From Runella sp. MFBS21 (GTDB lineage: Bacteria; Bacteroidota; Bacteroidia; Cytophagales; Spirosomataceae), in assembly GCF_029433105.1 (NCBI RefSeq), contig NZ_JARNTW010000003.1:620001-684000 (forward strand): DNA of 64,000 nt, given 5' to 3'. The translations under genes were made by a program, and so were the position numbers. Under the pieces are notes generated by a model. That model saw only the letters and a program-made list of their open reading frames with translations, had not been told where the DNA came from and did not search any database. This document shows, piece by piece, positions 40,281 through 49,027 of this stretch; positions within the stretch are counted from its first letter, which is position 1; the number at the start of each line of letters is the position of its first letter.

Positions 40281-40949
40281 ATGTATTCATTCCCCAACCC
40301 CATTCGCTTATCTAGTTCGGCCGAACGTGTTATTTTTGTGATTTTGCCACTTATGCACATCGCAGGCGTTGTAGGGCTTCAGCTGCCAGTGTCTCAATCG
40401 CTCTTCAAAACGTTGGTACCTTTTCACCTTTTGAGTTGCCTTGTATTACTATTTCTTTTCCAAGAAGAGTGGAATACCTCCACTATTATCTTATGGCTTA
40501 CGTCATATTTAGTAGGCTTTTTTATCGAAGCGCTTGGGGTGCATACTGGGCTCATTTTTGGAGTGTATCATTATGGCGAAACCCTAGGGTGGAAAATTAT
40601 TGACATCCCAGTATTGATAGGAGCCAACTGGCTCATACTGGTTTTCTCTACTGGCGTAGTGATTCAGCACTTACATCCAAACAAATGGCTCAAAGCTGCC
40701 GTAGGAGCTGCTATCATCGTTTTCATTGATGTGTTGATTGAGCCCGTTGCCATAAAACTCGACTTTTGGGTTTGGGAAGAACCCACAGTACCTTTACAAA
40801 ACTACATCGCTTGGTATATTATATCATTTGGATTGTTATGCTTGTTTTATCATCTTTCCTTTCCCAAAAAAAATCGCATTGCCGCCCTACTCCTTATCTG
40901 CCAAGCATTATTCTTTGCAGTTCACAACTTTATCTATCAGCTGCTGTAG
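40281..40949 (+). CDS. CruF-like carotenoid biosynthesis protein
   Basis: 222 residues from ATG 40281 (MYSFPNPIRLSSSAERVIF), about seven membrane helices. Conserved features of the carotenoid-biosynthesis (DUF422) family: FFIEALGVHTGLIFGVYHYG near residue 80, IPVLIGANWLIL and DVLIEPVAIKLDFWVWEE near 150. CruF hydrates the end group of gamma-carotene-type precursors (1',2'-hydratase). It lies beside a CarH-type regulator, so light-dependent control of pigment is likely. Confidence 0.88.
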   Translation: MYSFPNPIRLSSSAERVIFVILPLMHIAGVVGLQLPVSQSLFKTLVPFHLLSCLVLLFLFQEEWNTSTIILWLTSYLVGFFIEALGVHTGLIFGVYHYGETLGWKIIDIPVLIGANWLILVFSTGVVIQHLHPNKWLKAAVGAAIIVFIDVLIEPVAIKLDFWVWEEPTVPLQNYIAWYIISFGLLCLFYHLSFPKKNRIAALLLICQALFFAVHNFIYQLL

Positions 40950-41360
40950 GTCATAAGAAAGTGGCATTATAAGCCATAAAGTGCTATTTGTCAATGGCAT
41001 AAACAAAAATATTATTAGACGGTGGGATTTATAAAAGAGTGAAAAATAAATTTTTAAAACATTTTTATAAACGTCTTGTTCTGTATATATGGGGATCAAC
41101 AATAAATGAGAGATCGTTTGGATACAACCTTCAAAGTATGTCTAATAACTACTAAAAGTATATTTTAACCTATCTTTCACCAAAGAACTTTGTTTAACGT
41201 ATCCAGCAAAAAGTTAAACATTTTCATTTCAATTGTAACTATTAAATCTAATATTTATTACATTTGAAAGATATATAAAATCCAAAGAGTACTTGACAAC
41301 TTATACTTCGAATCTTTTGGTCGAATTTAGGAAAGTGTAATCAGGAAAATATGTAATGAG
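40950..41360 (+). promoter_or_regulatory. Regulatory region of the CarH-type gene
   Basis: 411 AT-rich bases without a gene. A -7 box TACATTTG lies at 41259-41266 with TTG at 41233-41235 (spacing 23, slightly long), about 95 bases before the ATG. The long leader may carry binding sites of the regulator itself. Confidence 0.45.
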
Positions 41361-42236
41361 ATGAGCAGCTATTCTATCCGAGATTTAGAGCAACTATCTG
41401 GTATTAAGGCACATACTATCCGAATTTGGGAGCAGCGCTACAATATCATTCAGCCCAAAAGGACGGATACAAACATCCGCACTTACGACGATCAAGACTT
41501 AAAATTGATCCTTAATATTTCTCTTCTCAAAGACCACGGTTACAAAATATCAGAAATATCAAAATTGTCTTTGGAAGAGATAAGCAATGAAGTATTGGTG
41601 ATTTCTGATCAAAAACTTAGCTATCCTGACCAAATTCATGCCCTCACGATTTCGATGATTGATTTGGATGAGGAACGCTTCGAAAAAATCATCAGTACCA
41701 ATTTTTTGCGTTTTGGGTTTGAAAATACGATGACAAACATCATCTATCCTTTTTTGAGTCGTATCGGAACCCTCTGGATGACAGGCTCTATCGGCCCTGC
41801 ACAGGAGCATTTTATGACCAATCTGATTCGACAAAAAATCATAGTAGCTATTGATAGCCAAGTCATTAAATACCGCCCCGATTCAAAAAAATTTATGTTG
41901 TTTTTGCCTGAAGGAGAGCTACATGAAATCGGGCTGTTGTTTGCGAGCTATATCATTCGGTCGCACAACCACCGCGTAGTGTATCTAGGCCAAACCCTGC
42001 CTTTTACGGAGCTGATGTTTGCTTACGATGTTCACAAACCTGATTTTATTTTTTCCACTATCACTTCTGTCCCCGCCAACGATGAAGTGCAGCTTTATGT
42101 AGATCGACTTTGTAAGCAATTTCCGGACTCTAAAATTTTACTGACTGGCTATCAGGTCATTGGGCAGGATATTGAACTCCAGTCTAATGCCACTATCATC
42201 AACAAAACCAGTGATTTAGTAGAGCTTTTGGCATAA
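41361..42236 (+). CDS. CarH/LitR-type MerR regulator with B12 domain
   Basis: 291 residues. N-terminal MerR HTH (YSIRDLEQLSGIKAHTIRIW, then WEQRYNIIQPKR), a four-helix bundle (about 90-180) with W-MTGSIGPAQ-EH, which is exactly the Wx9EH motif that caps adenosylcobalamin in CarH, and a Rossmann B12 domain beginning MLFLPEGELHEIGLLF with the cobalt-binding His in ExHxxG. These features predict an adenosylcobalamin photoreceptor that represses carotenoid genes in the dark. The CruF-like gene lies just upstream. A DxHxxG motif is usual; here it is ExHxxG. Confidence 0.9.
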   Translation: MSSYSIRDLEQLSGIKAHTIRIWEQRYNIIQPKRTDTNIRTYDDQDLKLILNISLLKDHGYKISEISKLSLEEISNEVLVISDQKLSYPDQIHALTISMIDLDEERFEKIISTNFLRFGFENTMTNIIYPFLSRIGTLWMTGSIGPAQEHFMTNLIRQKIIVAIDSQVIKYRPDSKKFMLFLPEGELHEIGLLFASYIIRSHNHRVVYLGQTLPFTELMFAYDVHKPDFIFSTITSVPANDEVQLYVDRLCKQFPDSKILLTGYQVIGQDIELQSNATIINKTSDLVELLA

Positions 42237-42261
42237 GTGTTTTTAGAAAGTTTATCAAGAA

Positions 42262-42317
42262 AAATCCTTTTCAAATTTGAAACCTTCATCGGGTAACTCA
42301 AACTTGAAAAGGATTTT
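42262..42317. terminator. Bidirectional terminator
   Basis: AAATCCTTTTCAA and TTGAAAAGGATTT pair perfectly across a 29-base loop between convergent genes, followed by T-rich sequence on both strands. Confidence 0.75.
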
Positions 42318-42341
42318 TTATTTTTTTAAACAAAAATTATC

Positions 42342-43307
42342 TCAGTAATAACGCTCGCCTTCGAGGTAGTTTTGTACATAATCAGTAATACCCTCCTCCA
42401 ATGAATGGAATGGCTTACTATATCCAATAGAACGAAGCTTATTCATATTGGCTTGGGTAAAGTACTGATACTTATCTCGAATATCGGCAGGCGTATCTAC
42501 AAAATTGATAGCAGGCTCCACGCCCATTGCGTGGAAAGTATTGGTGGCCAAATCTACAAAAGTACGGGCTTTGCCACTACCAAGGTTATAAATACCTGAA
42601 TTGCGGCGATGATGCATCAAAAACGAACAGACCTCTACTACGTCTTTGACATAGACAAAATCTCGCATTTGCTCCCCGTCTTTAAAATCAGGATGGTGCG
42701 AGCGAAATAGTCTCATTTGGTTGGTCTTTTTGATTTGGTGATAAGCATGAAAAATCACCGATGCCATCCGCCCTTTGTGGTATTCGTTGGGACCATATAC
42801 ATTAAAAAACTTGAGACCCGCCCAGAAGAAAGGCTTTTTGTCTTGTTGCAAGGCCCAAATATCAAAGTCGTTTTTGGACTCTCCGTAAGGATTCAAAGGC
42901 TTCAATTGTGGAATCAGCGACTCATTGTCGTCATAACCCAGCTCTCCTAAACCATAGGTGGCCGCCGAAGAAGCATACACAAGTGGTATCTGATAATCGA
43001 TACATTTTTGCCAAATTTGTTGAGAATAACGTACATTTAATTCATCAAAAATCGTGTGGTCAAATTCGGTAGTGTCAGTGCGGGCACCAATGTGGAAGAT
43101 AAACTCTACTTCATAGTAGTTTTGATCTAACCATTCAAAAAACTCGCTTCTTTCAACGCGTTCCTGAATTTTTTTTCCTTCTAAATTGTGAGCTTTTTCA
43201 ATTTTTGAAAAATCATCAACTGCAATGATAAAATTGAAGTTTTCCTCGTTTAGCTTGCTGATAAGGCAGCTTCCTATAAAGCCTGCGGCCCCCGTTACAA
43301 TGATCAT
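42342..43307 (-). CDS. hldD: ADP-L-glycero-D-manno-heptose-6-epimerase
   Basis: 321 residues of the extended SDR family. NAD-binding VTGAAGFIGSCL at the N-terminus, FIHIGARTDTTEFD-like segment near residue 75 characteristic of HldD, active-site YASSAATYG and YGESK near 140 and FFNVYGPNEYHKGRMAS near 175. It makes the heptose precursor of LPS inner core. A minus-strand -7 element TACCTTTG lies at 43393-43386 upstream. Confidence 0.93.
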   Translation of the reverse strand: MIIVTGAAGFIGSCLISKLNEENFNFIIAVDDFSKIEKAHNLEGKKIQERVERSEFFEWLDQNYYEVEFIFHIGARTDTTEFDHTIFDELNVRYSQQIWQKCIDYQIPLVYASSAATYGLGELGYDDNESLIPQLKPLNPYGESKNDFDIWALQQDKKPFFWAGLKFFNVYGPNEYHKGRMASVIFHAYHQIKKTNQMRLFRSHHPDFKDGEQMRDFVYVKDVVEVCSFLMHHRRNSGIYNLGSGKARTFVDLATNTFHAMGVEPAINFVDTPADIRDKYQYFTQANMNKLRSIGYSKPFHSLEEGITDYVQNYLEGERYY

Positions 43308-43385
43308 ATAAATAGTGTATGATAGGCGTTCAAATAGTGGGTTTTCAACTGGTTGGTCAGGTAAAAATACTCAAAAAAAGATTTA

Positions 43386-43507
43386 CAAAGGTAGGTAATT
43401 AAATATATACAAAACCATATAAAATTTCGAGAAAAAATTTAATTTTTCAAAGAATTACTACCTTCTATGAAAGTGTTTTTTTAGTACCATTTTTGGTCGT
43501 AATTTTG
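43386..43507. promoter_or_regulatory. Divergent promoter elements
   Basis: Minus strand: TACCTTTG at 43393-43386 for the heptose epimerase. Plus strand: TAATTTTG at 43500-43507, about 85 bases before the pterin-synthase ATG. The intervening sequence is AT-rich and otherwise featureless; no preQ1 riboswitch was seen. Confidence 0.45.
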
Positions 43508-43593
43508 TAAAAAATTTAAGTGCCTATCTCGTAAAATAAGTACTAACAATACTGGAGAGGGCCATAGGTGGACTATTGATAGAGGAATAAAAA

Positions 43594-44013
43594 ATGATTT
43601 ACGTAACTAGAAAAGAACATTTTAACGCGGCTCACCGTGTATATAACCCCCAGTGGTCGGATGAAAAAAACCTTGAGGTATTTGGGATATGTGCCAATCC
43701 CAACTATCATGGGCATAATTTTGAACTATTGGTAACGGTCAAAGGCCCCATCGACCCCGATACGGGCTTTGTGATAGATATGAAGAAATTAGGTAATTTG
43801 ATGAAAAGCGCGGTGATTGACAAAGTAGATCACCGCAATCTAAACCTTGATGTGGATTTTATGCAAGGCGTGATTCCTAGTTGTGAAAACTTTGTGATTG
43901 AAATTTGGAAAATTCTGGCCCAAGGCCTTGCCGAAACCGCCCCTCATGCCAAGCTTCACTATCTAAAACTCATCGAAACCCCCAAGAATTACGTCGAATA
44001 TTATGGGGAATAG
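43594..44013 (+). CDS. 6-pyruvoyl-tetrahydropterin synthase family enzyme, PTPS-II-like
   Basis: 139 residues. Zinc-binding His in FNAAHRVYNPQW and in HGHNFEL, catalytic Cys in CANPNYHGH, and C-terminal YLKLIETPKNYVEYYG. Cys and HGH are separated by five residues (C-x5-HGH), the spacing described for PTPS-II enzymes, whereas QueD has three. So tetrahydrobiopterin-type synthesis is as likely as the queuosine pathway. The gene overlaps the next by 11 bases. Active-site spacing is the only evidence for the subtype. Confidence 0.85.
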   Translation: MIYVTRKEHFNAAHRVYNPQWSDEKNLEVFGICANPNYHGHNFELLVTVKGPIDPDTGFVIDMKKLGNLMKSAVIDKVDHRNLNLDVDFMQGVIPSCENFVIEIWKILAQGLAETAPHAKLHYLKLIETPKNYVEYYGE

Positions 44014-45724
44014 CACCAAATCTCTCATTTGGGGAATTAGTATCGTCGGTATTGTCATTGGTTATCTTTTTTATATTGATGCCTCTGCGGTCAATATCCC
44101 CATCTCAGACGACTATGACTTGGTAAGGGTCAAATATCGCCTGATGACAGGCAACTATTCATGGTGGGAAACCATACAGATTTTGCTCGAACCCGAAAAC
44201 GACCACCGCATTTTATTGCCTCGGTCGGTAGCGCTGCTCGACTATGCTTTAGAAGGCTTTATCAATTACCGTAGCCTGATTTGGTTTGTCAATGCTAGCC
44301 TCTTGGGAATCTTAGTGTTTTGGTTTTTAAGTTTTCGGCGCAATCATCTCAGCAAATGGGCGATTTTGCCGGTATTGCTTTGGTATTGTACTCCCTTTGT
44401 TTTTGATGTTACGATGTGGGGCATCAATGGTATGCAGCACACTACGCTCAATCTGCTCGTATTCGCGTCTTTATATCTACTGGTATATTATCCTAGTACG
44501 ATAGGTACTACTGTAGCTATTTTATTGGCGTTTGCGGCTACATTCACCAATGGCAATGGATTTTTGATTTTTCCAGCAGGGCTTGTTATTTTACTCTTGT
44601 CCCAAAATTGGGAAAAAAGCATCATTTGGGGAAGTAGTATGGTCCTATCTTTATTGGCCTACTTTCTCAATTATAGCTTCGGCCAAGCTACACAAGTCAA
44701 GGTCTCCGGCGATTTTTTCCAAAACCTGATTCTCAGTTTTGGAGCCTTGGTAGGAGGTTGGGCGGCCGCATTCAGAGGACAAAACCCTTCATGGCTTTTG
44801 ATAAGTTCGTTTATCATAGGCATTATCACTCTGATAGGACTATTGACTTGGTTTTTAAAACGTACTCTACTCGCTCCCCTCCGACCTACCTCTTCTAAAC
44901 CTTATTTTTGGGTAGGTATCTTCCTTTTCAGCGTCATGACCATCGGCATCATTGCTATTTCACGAGGAGGACGAGACGTATATTCTGTTTTTACAAGTCG
45001 ATACAGTTTATATCCTCTTCATATTCTGACTATTGCGTATGGAGCTTTGTTGCTAACTAGACCTATTCCTAATAAATGGCTCATCAGTATTGCGTCTGGC
45101 TTTGGAGTCCTGTTTATGATAGGAAGCTACTATCAATACCAAATCGATGTAGAAACACGCCGTAGAAGCCTCGTAGCCGATCATTACAATTGGCGACATC
45201 ATCGTAAATTGCTTACCCATTTTAGGAGTGAGCTAGCCGACTTCTACACCCAACCTGCTTATGATAAGGGGCTTTATCGCTTCAACAATTCGCCCTTGGC
45301 TACGGCCGAAGCTGCCCTAGATGCCCCCGCAGATACCACTAAACTAGCCCCTTTACAATTAACACTCAGTACTCACTCAAAGCCAATTGATTATTTTGGG
45401 CATCCTCAGACAGTCGCTCAGTTTACGTTAGAGAATGAAGACACTCCCCAACCTAATACAGGTAAAGGAACGTTTATTGTACTAAAATCCTCCAAAAACA
45501 CTACTTATGTGTTGCCAGCCATTCCTCAATCGGGTGGCCGAAAACTATTTGTAAGCCAAGGAAAAATATATAAATCGGGATTCAAGTCTACTTTTTATAA
45601 TGAAAACTTTGTACCGTCAGATTATCGCATTGGCGTTTTATCGACATCGCCTCAAGGTTTTGATTTAAAGTTTTCTAACCAAATCATTCGCATTGATTCT
45701 CTTCATGCTAAACTGATTGATTAA
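44003..45724 (+). CDS. Polytopic membrane protein
   Basis: 573 residues. About ten to eleven hydrophobic segments up to residue 400 (LIWFVNASLLGILVFWFL, ILLAFAATFTNGNGFLIF), then a soluble C-terminal domain of about 170 residues. An early loop with ISDDYDLVRVKY looks like the acidic loop of GT-C glycosyltransferases, but no family is firmly recognised. It overlaps the pterin gene and is three bases from LpxB, so it may act on envelope glycolipids. Confidence 0.7.
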   Translation: MGNSTKSLIWGISIVGIVIGYLFYIDASAVNIPISDDYDLVRVKYRLMTGNYSWWETIQILLEPENDHRILLPRSVALLDYALEGFINYRSLIWFVNASLLGILVFWFLSFRRNHLSKWAILPVLLWYCTPFVFDVTMWGINGMQHTTLNLLVFASLYLLVYYPSTIGTTVAILLAFAATFTNGNGFLIFPAGLVILLLSQNWEKSIIWGSSMVLSLLAYFLNYSFGQATQVKVSGDFFQNLILSFGALVGGWAAAFRGQNPSWLLISSFIIGIITLIGLLTWFLKRTLLAPLRPTSSKPYFWVGIFLFSVMTIGIIAISRGGRDVYSVFTSRYSLYPLHILTIAYGALLLTRPIPNKWLISIASGFGVLFMIGSYYQYQIDVETRRRSLVADHYNWRHHRKLLTHFRSELADFYTQPAYDKGLYRFNNSPLATAEAALDAPADTTKLAPLQLTLSTHSKPIDYFGHPQTVAQFTLENEDTPQPNTGKGTFIVLKSSKNTTYVLPAIPQSGGRKLFVSQGKIYKSGFKSTFYNENFVPSDYRIGVLSTSPQGFDLKFSNQIIRIDSLHAKLID

Positions 45725-45727
45725 GCT

Positions 45728-46846
45728 ATGAAATATTACATCATTGCGGGAGAACGCTCAGGAGATTTGCACGGTAGTAACCTTATCAAAGCTATCAAAC
45801 GCCACGACCAAGACGCCCAAATCAGAGCTTGGGGAGGCGATATGATGCAAGAAGCAGGTGCACAGCTCGTGACTCATTATTCCGAAATGGCTTTTATGGG
45901 TTTTTGGGAAGTAGCCAAAAACCTCCGTACTATTTCGGGTTTTCTTAAAAAGTGTAAAGCAGATATCTTGGCCTATCAGCCCGATGTAGTCATTTTGATT
46001 GATTATGCGGGTTTCAATATGCGTATTGCTGAGTTTGCCAAAGAAAACAACATTCGGACCTTTTATTATATCTCCCCTAAAGTCTGGGCTTGGAACCAAA
46101 AACGCGCGCTGAAACTTAAGCGATATGTCGATAGGCTTTTTGTAATTTTTCCTTTTGAAAAGGATTTTTTTAAAAAATTTGACTACGAAACCGATTATGT
46201 AGGCAATCCCCTCTTCGACGCCATTGCCGATTTCAGGCCCAATCCACGCTTTTTGAGCGACCACCATCTTTCTGCTACCAGGCCCATCGTGGCGCTATTG
46301 CCCGGAAGTCGCCGACAAGAAGTAGAGCAAATGCTTCAACTCATGACTTCTACTAAGCCACATTTCCCTGATTATCAATACGTCATAGCAGGAGTGAGCA
46401 ATTTACCGTCGGAGCTTTATAATCCCTTTCTCAAAAATGATGTACACTTAGTGACCGATGCTGCTTACGACTTATTATCGGTGGCTCAGGGGGCGCTTGT
46501 GACTTCGGGAACAGCTACGCTCGAAACGGCTCTTTTCGGAGTTCCTCAGGTAGTTTGCTACAAAACCGCCGCCTTAAGCTACCACATCGCCAAGCGATTA
46601 ATACGAGTACCCTATATATCTTTAGTAAATTTAATTGCCCAAAAGGAAGTAGTAAAAGAACTCATTCAATCGGATTTGAATACCGAAAGATTGACTGAAG
46701 AGCTGCGCGCTATTTTGCCTAATGGACTCAAACACAAAGAGATACAAAAAGATTATCAAAATATCAAAGCGATTTTAGGAGAACAAGGAGCCTCCGAACG
46801 AGCCGGGAAATTGATGGTAGATGACTTATTAGCACACAATAAATAA
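45728..46846 (+). CDS. lpxB: Lipid-A-disaccharide synthase
   Basis: 372 residues, normal length. GERSGDLHGSNLIKAI at the N-terminus, YISPKVWAWNQKRALKLK near residue 113, PGSRRQEVEQM near 190 and SGTATLETALFGVPQVVCYK near 258 are all LpxB signatures. It condenses UDP-diacylglucosamine with lipid X at the inner membrane for lipid A. It starts three bases after the polytopic gene. Confidence 0.96.
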   Translation: MKYYIIAGERSGDLHGSNLIKAIKRHDQDAQIRAWGGDMMQEAGAQLVTHYSEMAFMGFWEVAKNLRTISGFLKKCKADILAYQPDVVILIDYAGFNMRIAEFAKENNIRTFYYISPKVWAWNQKRALKLKRYVDRLFVIFPFEKDFFKKFDYETDYVGNPLFDAIADFRPNPRFLSDHHLSATRPIVALLPGSRRQEVEQMLQLMTSTKPHFPDYQYVIAGVSNLPSELYNPFLKNDVHLVTDAAYDLLSVAQGALVTSGTATLETALFGVPQVVCYKTAALSYHIAKRLIRVPYISLVNLIAQKEVVKELIQSDLNTERLTEELRAILPNGLKHKEIQKDYQNIKAILGEQGASERAGKLMVDDLLAHNK

Positions 46847-46872
46847 CTAGGCTTCACAAAATCTTTACACAC

Positions 46873-46900
46873 CCTACGGAGAAAAAGTAGGATTTTTTTT
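46873..46900 (+). terminator. Terminator after lpxB
   Basis: CCTAC/GTAGG stem with a nine-base loop and eight T just after it. Short stem but good T-run. Confidence 0.6.
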
Positions 46901-46941
46901 GTTGTAGCTATAAATCTATTCATCTAACTTTTTGTGTGCGA

Positions 46942-48102
46942 ATGAAAATCGGAATTGTATGCTATCCTACATTTGGTGGAAGCGGCGTAGTAGCCACCGA
47001 ATTGGGCAAGGCACTTGCGGCAGTAGGCCACCAAGTACACTTCATCACTTACTCCCAACCTACTCGACTAGATTATTTTAGCGAGAATATTGTTTATCAC
47101 GAGGTTCATATCCCCAATTACCCCCTTTTTCAGTACGCACCTTACGAATCGGCACTTTCGAGTACCATGGTTAATGTAGTGAATGATGAAAAGCTTGACC
47201 TTTTACACGTACACTATGCCATTCCGCACGCCTCGTCGGCTTACTTGGCCAAGCAAATCTTGCGTTCGCAAGGCATTCATATTCCAGTGATTACGACCTT
47301 ACACGGTACTGATATTACACTTGTAGGCCGCGATGCTGCTTTTGGACCCGTGATTGCTTTTAGCATCAATGAGTCGGATGGAGTCACCGCTGTGTCGGAT
47401 TTCTTAAAAAATGCCACCAACGAGTTATTTCCTATCACAAGAGAAATCGAAGTTATTCCAAATTTCATTGACTTGAATCGCTTCAAAAAACAGAAGAAAG
47501 ATCACTTCAAATTGGCGATTTGCCCCAACAATGAAAAGCTTTTGGTGCACACTTCCAATTTTAGAAAAGTCAAACGCATCGAAGATATCGTAATGATGTT
47601 TGACCAACTACGCCACATCGTCCCTTCCAAGCTTCTCTTGGTAGGAGATGGCCCTGAGCGCAGCCGCATTGAGTATATGTGCAGAGAACTAAAACTCATG
47701 CACGACGTGCGCTTTTTGGGAAATTTGGACGCTATCGAAGAGGTATTGTCGGTGGCAGATTTGTTTGTGATGCCTTCCGAAACTGAGAGCTTCGGTTTGG
47801 CGGCTTTGGAAGCGATGGCCTGCGAAGTACCGCTTATTACTTCCAACGCTGGCGGATTGCCTGAACTAAACGTGCAAGGTGTAACAGGTTTCATGAGTAA
47901 TGTAGGCGACATCAATGATATGGTCAAAAATGCCGCTTATATTTTGCAAGAAGAAAATCTTCCACGATTCAAAGAAAATGCGCTGGCTCGCGCCCAAGAA
48001 TTTGACCTTGCTAATATTTTACCAAAATATGAAGCTTACTATGAGCGTATTTTGGCCGAAAATCGCGCTTCTTTAGAAAAAGAGTTGAAAGAAGTGAGTT
48101 GA
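46942..48102 (+). CDS. bshA: N-acetyl-alpha-D-glucosaminyl L-malate synthase
   Basis: 386 residues from ATG 46942 (MKIGIVCYPTFGGSGVVATE); a GTG two codons upstream is possible. GT-4 glycosyltransferase: N-terminal YPTFGGSGVVATELG typical of BshA, TLHGTDITLVG near 120 and the EX7E pattern in PSETESFGLAALEAMACEVP near 275. It makes GlcNAc-malate, the first step of bacillithiol. BshB and BshC are not in the window. Confidence 0.93.
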   Translation: MKIGIVCYPTFGGSGVVATELGKALAAVGHQVHFITYSQPTRLDYFSENIVYHEVHIPNYPLFQYAPYESALSSTMVNVVNDEKLDLLHVHYAIPHASSAYLAKQILRSQGIHIPVITTLHGTDITLVGRDAAFGPVIAFSINESDGVTAVSDFLKNATNELFPITREIEVIPNFIDLNRFKKQKKDHFKLAICPNNEKLLVHTSNFRKVKRIEDIVMMFDQLRHIVPSKLLLVGDGPERSRIEYMCRELKLMHDVRFLGNLDAIEEVLSVADLFVMPSETESFGLAALEAMACEVPLITSNAGGLPELNVQGVTGFMSNVGDINDMVKNAAYILQEENLPRFKENALARAQEFDLANILPKYEAYYERILAENRASLEKELKEVS

Positions 48103-48246
48103 TTTTAAAGTCAGTAGCCTAATTTTACAACAGCGGAAGGAGTGTTTTTCCCAAAAAGTTTACTTACCTCCTTGGGAAGTTTTATATTCGCCAAATTTAT
48201 CGCTGATTCTAGAATAGTTGTCTTACCTTAAATCCTCTCATCAACA

Positions 48247-49005
48247 ATGAAAAACAGTGCTTTAGCACTAGCGGTAATAGCAGTAGTGTTTACGTCTTGT
48301 ACACGCTATTTTGTAGGAAAACCTGTCCAACTTACCCCTATCGCCATCAGTGATACTATCTCCGCGCCCACAAGCCCCCTTTCGGAGAAAGTGTCCTCTT
48401 ATCTAAGGCCTTTCCATGATAGCCTAGATGCCCGCATGAATACCGTATTGGTCAAATCTCCCCGCCGATTGAGCAAAGGTCTCCCCGAATCCGAATTAGG
48501 TAATCTGATGGCCGACATCTTGCGCGAAATGGGACAAGAAAAATATGGCAAACCCGTGGATGTAGCTATCACCAATTCAGGAGGAATTCGTACCGATTTT
48601 CCAGCTGGCAATGTCACGCTAGGCAATGTATATGAAGTAATGCCTTTTGACAATGAACTGGTCGCTATCACGGTATCGGGCGAAGTCATGCAAAAAGTGA
48701 TTGAATATGTAGCCCAACGCAAAGAACCTCAATCAGGGCTTAAACTCGTGGTTGATAAAGCTACCAACAAACCAATCGAAGCACTCATTGGCGGAAAGTC
48801 TCTTGATTTACAAGGTACTTATACCATCATCACGAGCGATTATATGGCGCTAAGCAGCGACATGGCTTCTGTGGTCAAAACCAATAAAGGATTCGTGATT
48901 TTGAATTATCTCATGCGCGATGCAATCGCCGATTATCTGCGACGTAAAGGCCAACAAAACCAAGAGCTTAATCCCCAAAAAGACGGTCGTACTGTAGTGC
49001 GTTAG
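48247..49005 (+). CDS. 5'-nucleotidase C-terminal domain lipoprotein
   Basis: 252 residues. Signal with VVFTSCTR lipobox. The rest is the substrate-binding C-terminal half of UshA-type 5'-nucleotidases: ESELGNLMADILREM near residue 82, ITNSGGIRTDFPAGNVTLG near 108 and EVMPFDNELVAITVSG near 130. The metal-binding catalytic half is encoded in the next gene, 22 bases downstream. Confidence 0.9.
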   Translation: MKNSALALAVIAVVFTSCTRYFVGKPVQLTPIAISDTISAPTSPLSEKVSSYLRPFHDSLDARMNTVLVKSPRRLSKGLPESELGNLMADILREMGQEKYGKPVDVAITNSGGIRTDFPAGNVTLGNVYEVMPFDNELVAITVSGEVMQKVIEYVAQRKEPQSGLKLVVDKATNKPIEALIGGKSLDLQGTYTIITSDYMALSSDMASVVKTNKGFVILNYLMRDAIADYLRRKGQQNQELNPQKDGRTVVR

Positions 49006-49027
49006 ACTTCATCAAACATTCAATCAA

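Noticed and set aside
43308-43593. preQ1 riboswitch before the pterin gene
   Set aside because: No matching stem and A-rich tail; only AT-rich leader with promoter boxes.
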